Source: Ianthella basta (lineage: Eukaryota; Porifera; Demospongiae; Verongiida; Ianthellidae). From it: 64,000 nucleotides of DNA. Positions 56,601-64,000 of the stretch are shown piece by piece (the first letter of the stretch is position 1; every line of letters starts with the position of its first letter). The notes under the pieces are model-generated. The model was given only the letters and a program-made list of their open reading frames with translations, was not told the origin of the DNA and made no database searches. The DNA is taken from positions 5,710,169 to 5,774,168 of the forward strand of contig OZ025873.1 in the NCBI GenBank assembly GCA_964019415.1, given 5' to 3'. Made by a program: the position numbers and the translations under genes.

Positions 56601-59600
56601 TAAATAGAGCCAAGTAACTTGGAAATGTGTTCCTTTTGGCTGTTGCACATGCACACCTGTAAAAGTCGCTTACCTGAAGCAGGAAAGACCCGAATTCGTC
56701 CTCAACCTGTCGTATGTTAAGCACCAGGCCTTCTTTCATCTTCTGCATCAATGTCTAGCTGGCATTTGTTTGCTTGACTGCAAAGGCAAAATTGTGTTTT
56801 GCCTGTGTTTACAGCTTTCGGCCATTTTATTTTGTAATATCTATATCTAGTGGAAAATTGAAATTATTTTGGGCATAAAGGGTCAACTATTACATAAACT
56901 GATAATTATACATAACTCGATGTAAAGGTACTAGCAATTTCGGCATGGCTATATATCATTCCCTTACAGCCCTTACGTGCACAAAATGAAGGTATGTGAT
57001 CTAGCTACTACATGGACATATCTTACTTGAATCACTGCAAATGTTGAAAGATGGTTGCAGGAGCATGTCACTTGGGTACTTGTTTCATCAGTCAGTGCGC
57101 ATCCTTCTTTGGACCATGCACCGAAACCACCTGTATATGGGAAGGCAATTGAACTAGCATACATGTCTCTAAAATAGGAGCAGGTAATCATAATGCAAGG
57201 GCAAGAGAGCTCATCCTATCACATAAATGCAGGCAGCCAACTGGTACATCACTTGGACCAGATCTCAAGTTAGCCGTAGTCAATAATACATTAATGATCA
57301 ATTTAATTATTCTAGCTACACTTTGATGGGAACAGCATTCATTCACACTGTCAAATATATGGTGTGACCACCACACCAGTCACTGCTCACACCAAGGGTA
57401 TGATCAGTCACACCGTTACTTTAGTGTGACGTTCACACTGACACCAGTATCCACACTGTCATGTCATTTCTGATAGATTAAGAGACTGAAGTAATTCATA
57501 ACCAAAATTAAAGATGACAAGAGTTTGTTTGGAATCCTATAGAAGCTATCTAAGTACATAGCTACCCAGGACACAGCTAAGCCTGATGGTATATATGTTG
57601 TGTACAATGGGAGGACCTCCTCAATGGGAGGACCTCCTCAAATTAAGTATGTACTAAGTATGTCATCTGTGCAGTTTAATTGTACCTTTAGGTACTTTGT
57701 GTTGCAGGGGATGCCGTATTCCCCGATGAAGTTCACTAGGGCACCAGATGCCCAATGTTTGCAGGGGGTGCCATATTCCCCGGTGAAGTTCACTGGGGCA
57801 CAGATGCCCAATGTTTGTAGGGGATGCCGTATTCCCCATGAAGTTCACTGGGGCACCAGATGCCCAAAGATTGCAGGGGATGCCACATTCCCCGGTGAAG
57901 TTCACTGGGGCACCAGATGCCCAATGTTTGTAGGGGATGCTGTATTCCCCGGTGAAGTTCACTGGGCACCAGGTGCTCAATTTTTGCAGGGGATCCGCAT
58001 GCCATCACCTACAAACTATCCTGCCAGTTGGTATGCTGTGTGTATTATGTATACTCAAATCCTTAAAGTAGCGTACCATATCTGTAGTGAAATGTACCAC
58101 TAAGTGCTTACTCTCTTACAAACTGTTCCCATAATGGTATGTTGCATACTGCATGGTTGGAGTGAACATCACACTGTAAAAGGGTGTGCTCACTGTGGCA
58201 ACCAATTCACACCAATTTTGGGTGTGATCGTCACTCCCTATTTTTAACAGTGTGCAAGTGCCTCATTAGCAGGTAGTATAGGGTGATGTTCCTGAACACT
58301 GTGACACAGCTAGCACCTGCCATAAGGTGCATGACCAGCATTGTGCACTAGTACTGCAGTGACAAATGCCATTACGTCACCCCTCACTCACTGGCTAATG
58401 TTCCATCCCAAAACTGACAAGAATATTCCTTTCCATCAGGGAGCTGAAAGGACAAAGGTAGCAGTGCGGTGCATAGCATGACACACTACAATGCTGAGGC
58501 AATATGACACAAAGTGTTGTATTAGGAACAAGCAAACTACTACAAAGAAGTTAAACATTGAAACTCCAGAAATAATTGTAGATAACCAATGCCCCAACAC
58601 AATGCAGTGTTTACGTATTTTACATACCTTTGGTACTACATAACCACTGTGACAGATTCTGCATACTGAACTAAGGCTGGGATTGATTCCAATGCAGCAG
58701 GGATAATGGGGCATACAGTGGCATTATGACTATGCGTAAGCAAAATGTTCTAGGAGCTTAAATGTCAACATTCTAATGACTTGCACTCCCTATGCAAATG
58801 TGTACTTCAAAAACTCACATTTGTTTCTGTCTTCTCCAATGTTATTGTAACTGAATCATCTAAAGCAATGTGACTCTCTCCAACAACTGAGATTGAAAAG
58901 ACTCTGCTGGCAATGTGAACAGTTTTGTTTTTCCCTTGGAATATGGCTGTCTGTGACATCAAGGAGCTACTCAAAAGGACATTACCTCCATGTGAGGTAA
59001 AGAGAGAGGCTGGAAGAATAGCCTCATCTACATTGTTTCGTATGAAATCAATAGCATAGCCACTACTGGGAACAGAGGAAGCATCTACTTGGCTGATTTC
59101 CATTTCAAAGTGATCTTTTCTGGGTCGGATTGTCCCACCTGAAGGAATGCTTGCCCCCAATATGCTAGCAATTTGGTCCAATGAGGAAATAATTCTACAA
59201 TGACGGAATGGAATGGATGTTGCAACACATCATATACCTTAAATATAGAGAATGAAATGCCATGCATTGCAAATTCCATCTCCACATTCTAGATACTTAT
59301 CTATAGCAAGCTAGCGTGTGTTGTTTGTTTATGCTGTGACAAGCTTGTGACATGTACACTTCCACAGGCATGCTTACTTGGCTGAAGTGGTTGTAGTTTC
59401 ACTGGTGGCAATTAACACTGTATCATCAACTGACAAAAGGCAGTTCAGTGCAGCCAGGAGGTTGTCTCGGACCTGAAGAACGGGAGTTAGAAGTACAGGG
59501 GTGTACAGTTACAAGAAATAGCTCACAATCATTTGTAGTCAGATATTTAGTTTGATAATCATTCATTAACCCTTTAAAGGTGATGAAAGTCCCTTGTAGG

Positions 59601-62600
59601 TAGTCCAAATGACCACTTTGCATGTCGGGGGCATAATTTACAGGTACATCACTCAAAGAGTCTGACCACAATAGAGCACCTGCAGCAGTGACAACTAGTG
59701 CCTTCTGTCAACCACTCTTGAAGTAGCTTGAATCACAATCATGCAATGCAGAGGCTACAGTAGGCATAAGGTGAGTCGGTCCTGTTTAGTGACCATGTGA
59801 TACACTGCTTTAAATTGCAAAACATGCATGGAACTGAACTGACAACCATTGCAATGTGACTACAGCTTACGGTATTATCATTAACTGATGTTGGAGTCAG
59901 CAGTTCCGCCCAAGCATTGGTCAGCAGGGCCACTTCAATTGCAGTCAGGGAGGACGTCACTTCACCACAGGCTGTCAACACATTGACACCACCCTGCAGT
60001 GGAACAAAAACAGCAGGATGATGTAACCCTCCCACAGATTGCACTCTAATATGTATGCCACTGTATCATCATACCTGACAAAAGGTATCCTGATTATTAT
60101 AGGCACAAGCTGAAATATTGGCTTCAAGCCACTGACCAGCGGCTCCACATGTCCTTGTTGCATATGTATCTTTGGTCAGTTCAGGGAATGCTTCGCAGGG
60201 ACACGGAAGGCTTGCAGTTTCTCCATAGCTAGTTTGTGGCCAATGGAAAGTGGCGTCCAACATGTTGTTAGTTTGTTCCATTGAACGACAGGGTTGAGCT
60301 AAAGGAGGAACGTGAGATGGAAAGTGGCCTACTCACTACAGGGTGCTTACTGTATAGGTGGCTACCATGTAGATGTCTCATACTTCAAATGCAGATCAGT
60401 AAACTAGGGTAATCAATCATGCATTCTAAATATTCAGATTAAGTACAGGATTTTAAATATGTACTTGCAATCTATTGCTAGAAATTCAGACCGGTCGAAA
60501 TTCGAACAAGTCAATCAAACAGTATATGAGGCTGAAATACTGATTACAGGTGTTAGTCTCACAAACATCTGAAAAGTGACCCTCATGATCAGTAACGCCG
60601 CTGAAAAGCCAGAAACAATCATGTCAGACTAGCTCCATTCTTGTATTTGACCCTAGCACAAGCAATGACTCAAAACTGGAACAATTTAAACCATAAGAGA
60701 GAACACTGAGAAAGCTCTAGGAGTCTACTGTGAAGTATATCCTCTTGTACCCGTTTGGGCATGGCAGTGCAAAACTCATTGTTTTCCTGACAAGATGGCA
60801 AACAATCTACGAGCACCATCAACAGCATACAGCAGACTACATGTACTGTTTAATTCACTTGGCAATAAAGCAGATGCATTCAACTCACATTGACAAGTGG
60901 GCAGAGAGCCTGACCACAGACCACTATCCAGGCACTCTCTTGTTCCTTCTCCAATGAGGATGTAGCCCTGCATGCAGTAATAGGTCACTTGGGAACCAAG
61001 TGTTGTACTAGTTAGAACTCGGTACCCATTTTGTGGAGTGCCTGGATTTCCACAGTCAATTGTAGCTGCAGGTTATTAGAATGGGTGGACAGTGACATGT
61101 ACAACTGTACAGGCAAGAGCATGCAAGAAATAGGTAAAAGTGAATACATTGGTTTGAGTTCACATACAGCTACTGCATTATTACCTGTTTCACATTGTCT
61201 GCCAGTCCATCCTACAGCACAGCTGCATGTGCCAACAGAGGTACAGGTGCCTCCATTTTGACAAGGGTTGGTGCAGGTGGCTGTGAGTTAGGCAACGAAT
61301 TGAAGATAGTTAAATTCCACAACCAAACCTAGCATACAAATAACTCACGATTGCACTGAGGCACACTCCCACTCCACTGTCCATTGGACTGGCAGGTTCT
61401 ACTGCTTGATCCCTGTAGTGTGTAGCCTACATCACAGGTGTAGGTCACTACAGAGTTGTAGGTTGTACTGGAGAGAGTGCGTTGACCATTCGTGGGAGTA
61501 CCAGGATCACCACAGTCCATGGCTGTAATGGGAGCATAAGAATTAACAAGACAGCAGTGTGCAGTTTCTTGACCTGCAACATTTAGCAAATTAAGGCATA
61601 AGCACAGTGAGATATGTGGTATAAAGTGCAGTAGGCGCTCATTCTTCTGAAAATGTGTAGAATGTGGTGTGCACTGGCAGCTATAGGGTGTACATTAATG
61701 TAGAATGACCAATGAAATTCATGGCAGTTTAATTGACAGATTCACAACCTCTAATAACTTTGCCCAGATAGATACATTTCTAAGAATGTACTCACGTGAA
61801 CATTGTGGTACGCTCCCACTCCACTGTCCACTAGACTGGCATGTTCTACTGTTTGATCCCTCTAGTGTGTAACCTTCTTCACAGGTGTAGGTCACTACAG
61901 AGTTGTAGGTTGTACTCGAGAGAGTGCGTTGACCATTTGTGGGAGTACCAGGATTGCCACAGTCGATGACTGGAGAATGAAGAAGTCGCTTCGGTGCAAT
62001 AAGACAATTACTTAGGCTGACATGAAAAACTATCACCCATAACTAGGTACAGAGAGTAGACTTTTACACATACGAAGGAAGATTGTATCTTACAGCTGAA
62101 GGGGTGAGGGTGTGAGGGACTTTGGGAACCAAGTGTTGTACTAGTTAGAACTCGGTACCCATTTTGTGGAGTGCCTGGATTTCCACAGTCAATTGTAGCT
62201 GCAGGTTATTAGAATGGGTGGACAGTGACACCGACGCTGTGTACATTGTTTATTTTCCTTTTGGTGCGACAATGGAGTTCAGTGATCTTGAAATGTCTCC
62301 AGATCCTTCTCGTTTGGACGGTAGACTCGCACTGCCGTTCGCAAAGTCAACATGAAAGCAGCCATTTCAGCAAGAAACGCCCATACTGAAAACCTCAGCA
62401 ATGTTTCGTCTTTGCTCTAATGTTTCATTCGAAAACTCTAAATATTCGTTACCTTCGACAGTCTTCTCCATTCCAGTATTAATTGCCTCAAAAGACAAAA
62501 TTTTCGCTGCACTAGGGGTGAGGAATTATTAGAGCGGATACAGTACAGTGTTTTCAGCCACTTCAATCTTCTGTTGTGCGAATTGGGTAAAGATGTGGTT

Positions 62601-63761
62601 TGACAGTGACTGTATCAACCAACTTCCTTGGCGACAATACACTAAAGACTGAGGTACGTATATGTTCTGGCTGCTGATTCAGCTACTGACAGCCAAACAA
62701 ACCAATACTGACAGCCCCATCCTCCTCCAGTCAGCCAGTTCTCATATTAACTATAATCTCCAATCTCTCATCTGCCAAGGTTAAAGATTATGTTTCGATT
62801 ACTATCAGTTGCAGAGTATAGGTGGCAAATCTATGCTTGTTGATCCCTTTGCTAAATACACATTTCACTTTGCTTAGGTACGTAAACCATTAATGAGCAA
62901 GTGTTTCACCTACCGTCTTCACACAGCATTCCAGTCCACCCAATGACACAAGTGCAAGAGTCAGGAGCTGTGCAAGTCCCTCCGTTTTGACAAGGACTGG
63001 TACAGACCACTGTGGTAAGAAATTAACGATGTTCCCGTATGATAAAGCTGGTATGTACCTCTTGAATGAACACCTATTCAACCTACCCTGACACTGAGGC
63101 ACACTCCCACTCCACTGTCCATTGGACTGGCAGGTTATACTGTTTGATCCCTCTAGTGTGTAGCCTACATCACAGGTGTAGGTCACTACAGAGTTGTAGG
63201 TTGTACTGAAGAGAGTGCGTCGACCATTTGTGGGAGTACCAGGATCACCACAGTCAACAGCTGGGGTTGATGCAACAAGCATATTGCAATGTCACTGGGT
63301 AAGGCAGACTCACCGACATCAACATCTAGGTCATCCAGTCAACACATCATAAACTGTGCTACACCAACCTGTTTCACACTCCTTTCCTGTCCACCCCGCC
63401 GCACAGGCACAAGTACTAGGAGGGATGCATGTTCCGTCATTTTGGCAGGTGATGCTACAGACAGCTGTAATAGTGCATAAGCAATGGTTACAAGAGGAGA
63501 CTAAATTAGAATTATCAGCCATTATTACACAATACAGAAATGAACTGCAACAAAATAGATTGCTTGCAAGTTGTACACTAAACTCACAATTGCACTGAGG
63601 GACACTCTCACTCCACTGTCCATTAGACTGGCATATTCTATTGCTTGTTCCCTGTAGTGTGTAGCCTACATCACAGGTGTAGGTCACTACAGAGTTGTAG
63701 GTGGTACTGGAGAGAGTACGTTGACCATTTGTGGGAGTACCAGGATCACCACAGTCAATGG
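53209..63761 (-). CDS. Sushi/EGF/HRM/GAIN-GPS single-pass receptor, 5' end outside window
   Basis: Minus-strand exons in coding order: Sushi 63588-63761, EGF 63369-63464, Sushi 63087-63260, EGF 62914-63009, Sushi 61796-61969, Sushi 61349-61522, EGF 61185-61280, Sushi 60889-61065, HRM-like 60075-60298, GAIN 59871-59993, 59378-59472 and 58819-59194, micro-exon 58628-58658, GPS 57027-57130, membrane span 55032-55168, tail 53209-53452. Phases agree throughout; 830 residues visible. Sushi exons (174-177 nt) and EGF exons (96 nt) are all phase 1-1. Sushi: CGDPGTPTNG...YTCDVGYTL...NGQWSGSVPQC. EGF: CQNGGTC...GWTG..C. HRM: C...HWPQT..G...PCPC...RTCGAAGQW. GPS: WSKEGC...CSCNHLSTFAV with predicted cleavage L/S. 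The GPS is followed within about 25 residues by one hydrophobic helix, KR-type residues and an acidic 80-residue tail; no other spans are seen. Likely a cell-surface autoproteolysed adhesion or recognition protein. Confidence 0.82.
53604..53646 (+). repeat. (CA)n microsatellite
   Basis: About 43 bases of CA repeat in the last intron of the receptor gene. Confidence 0.95.
53815..54996. mobile_element. Possible large TIR element (CACCCCTTTCACA ends) hosting a nested element
   Basis: The left end CACCCCTTTCACATGGACAG...GGATTAAATCTGGATT and the inverted right end CACCCCCTTCACACAACC...TTAATCTGGGCTT resemble the termini of the 97-bp MITE at 38417. The 54142-54777 element lies inside. Boundaries and target duplication are not certain. 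Confidence 0.35.
54142..54777. mobile_element. Non-autonomous TIR transposon with ~190-bp arms, 9-bp target duplication
   Basis: Arms begin TAGTCTCGCGAAGCCAGACC and (inverted) TAGTCTTGTGTAGCCTGACC and extend to the CCAAATATGGG/CCCATATTTGG segments. CTTAGAACC flanks both ends (54133-54141, 54778-54786). The right arm contains a 22-base G run (54710-54731) absent from the left arm. Related by terminus and duplication length to 20944-21335. Long TIRs and 9-bp duplication fit Mutator-like elements. Confidence 0.75.
56674..56754 (-). other. Candidate cassette exon between GPS and membrane exons
   Basis: 81 nt bounded by CTAG and a strong GTAAGC donor, phase 0-0 like its neighbours, open and charged (MQKMKEGLVLNIRQVEDEFG). 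It would lengthen the stalk after the GPS. The upstream pyrimidine tract is poor, so it may be unused. Confidence 0.25.
57345..57462. repeat. Degenerate CACACTG inverted-repeat MITE
   Basis: TTCACACTGTCAAATATATG... to ...TATCCACACTGTCATG with internal GTGTGAC/GTCACAC motifs, resembling 58170-58254. Confidence 0.4.
57604..57643 (+). repeat. Two copies of a 19-bp direct repeat
   Basis: CAATGGGAGGACCTCCTCA occurs twice in tandem; each copy contains the palindrome GAGGACCTCCTC-like core. Confidence 0.85.
57708..57996 (+). repeat. Five-copy ~61-bp tandem repeat with palindromic units
   Basis: Unit: GGGGATGCCGTATTCCCC, then GGTGAAGTTCACTGGGG, then CACCAGATGCCCAATGTTTG. Each unit contains short inverted pairs (GGGGA...TCCCC, GTGAAGTTCAC, GGGCA...TGCCC). 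It sits in the intron between the micro-exon and the GPS exon. Open frames across it are artefacts. Confidence 0.9.
58170..58254. mobile_element. 85-bp MITE (CACACTGTAAAA termini)
   Basis: Starts CACACTGTAAAAGGGTGTGC and ends with the inverted TATTTTTAACAGTGTG; internal inverted CACACC/GGTGTG. In the intron after the GAIN exon. Confidence 0.6.
62122..62230 (-). pseudogene. Orphan duplicate of the acceptor half of a Sushi exon
   Basis: 109 bases identical to 60989-61097, covering the splice acceptor and first ~77 nt of the Sushi exon 60889-61065 but not its second half or donor. Lies between the EGF exon 62914-63009 and the Sushi exon 61796-61969. Confidence 0.85.
62231..62880. other. Unassigned intronic sequence
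   Basis: No Sushi or EGF homology and no recognised element. It begins exactly where the 109-bp duplication ends, so the two may have arrived together. Confidence 0.4.
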
Positions 63762-64000
63762 CTGCAGTTGATGGAGCAACAAGCATTGCACAATGTCACC
63801 AGGTAGGGCAGACTCACTGACATACGTACATCACATCTACGGTATGTGACAATATAACGTTAGCGTTCCGTTTTAAGAAAAACTGTACGAAATGAAACGA
63901 CCTTTTCCGTAGTAGGGAAAACCGTACCGTTTAGATGAAATGGTACGGACGAAGGTTTAGACGAAACGATACGGACGCAGGTTAAGACGAAACGATTCAG
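63762..64000. other. Receptor intron, with irregular ACGAAACGATACGG repeats
   Basis: From about 63.88 kb the motif GACGAAACGATACGGACG and variants (ACGAAATGAAACGACC, ATGAAATGGTACGGACGAAG) recur to the window end. It is a tandem or degenerate repeat continuing beyond the window. Confidence 0.5.

Noticed and set aside
57600..58103. 167-codon frame over the 61-bp repeat
   Set aside because: Repeat artefact within a receptor intron; no domain and no splice-phase fit.

Overview
The window is eukaryotic and reads as an invertebrate metazoan, possibly a sponge. Genes are split by small to mid-size GT-AG introns, (GT)n tracts are abundant, and Penelope-like, LINE, Ty3/gypsy and many small inverted-repeat elements are present. 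The animal-type genes are a diacylglycerol lipase and a Sushi/EGF/HRM/GAIN-GPS receptor. The phylum is inference; no species can be named from the sequence.

Layout. 1-2.9 kb: repeat-rich DNA with a PHD-finger-like fragment, one copy of a dispersed repeat and a dead Penelope-like fragment. 2.9-13.1 kb (+): a diacylglycerol lipase gene, 11 exons visible and lacking only its first exon(s); one intron carries a ~1 kb minisatellite. 14-52.2 kb (+): a tandem array of seven apparently intact four-exon genes (here MRH-A, B, C, E, F, G, H), one signal-less pseudogene (D) and orphan flanks. They encode ~195-212 aa secreted proteins with one domain that I read as mannose-6-phosphate-receptor-homology (MRH)-like: six cysteines and a terminal TKYAC. 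The introns and spacers have collected a full-length Ty3/gypsy element (in MRH-B), LINE fragments and several small transposons. Paralogous empty sites show their exact boundaries and target-site duplications. 53.2-63.8 kb (-): a receptor gene running off the right edge, with alternating Sushi and EGF exons, an HRM-like module, a GAIN domain with a canonical GPS, a single membrane span and an 80-residue tail.

How the parts relate. The lipase and the receptor are single genes flanking the MRH array, and nothing in the sequence links their functions. The array looks like a birth-and-death family: duplicated units with two kinds of upstream block, a hybrid of the two, a pseudogene and orphan flanks. 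Exon phases are perfectly conserved, and variation sits in two loops. Most copies carry a TCACGTGA or TCATGTGA E-box just upstream of the start, suggesting shared regulation (inference).

Exon coordinates were derived by hand from GT/AG sites, phase continuity and paralogue comparison; no transcript data were available. Every MRH, lipase and receptor exon chain given here keeps an open frame across all junctions.
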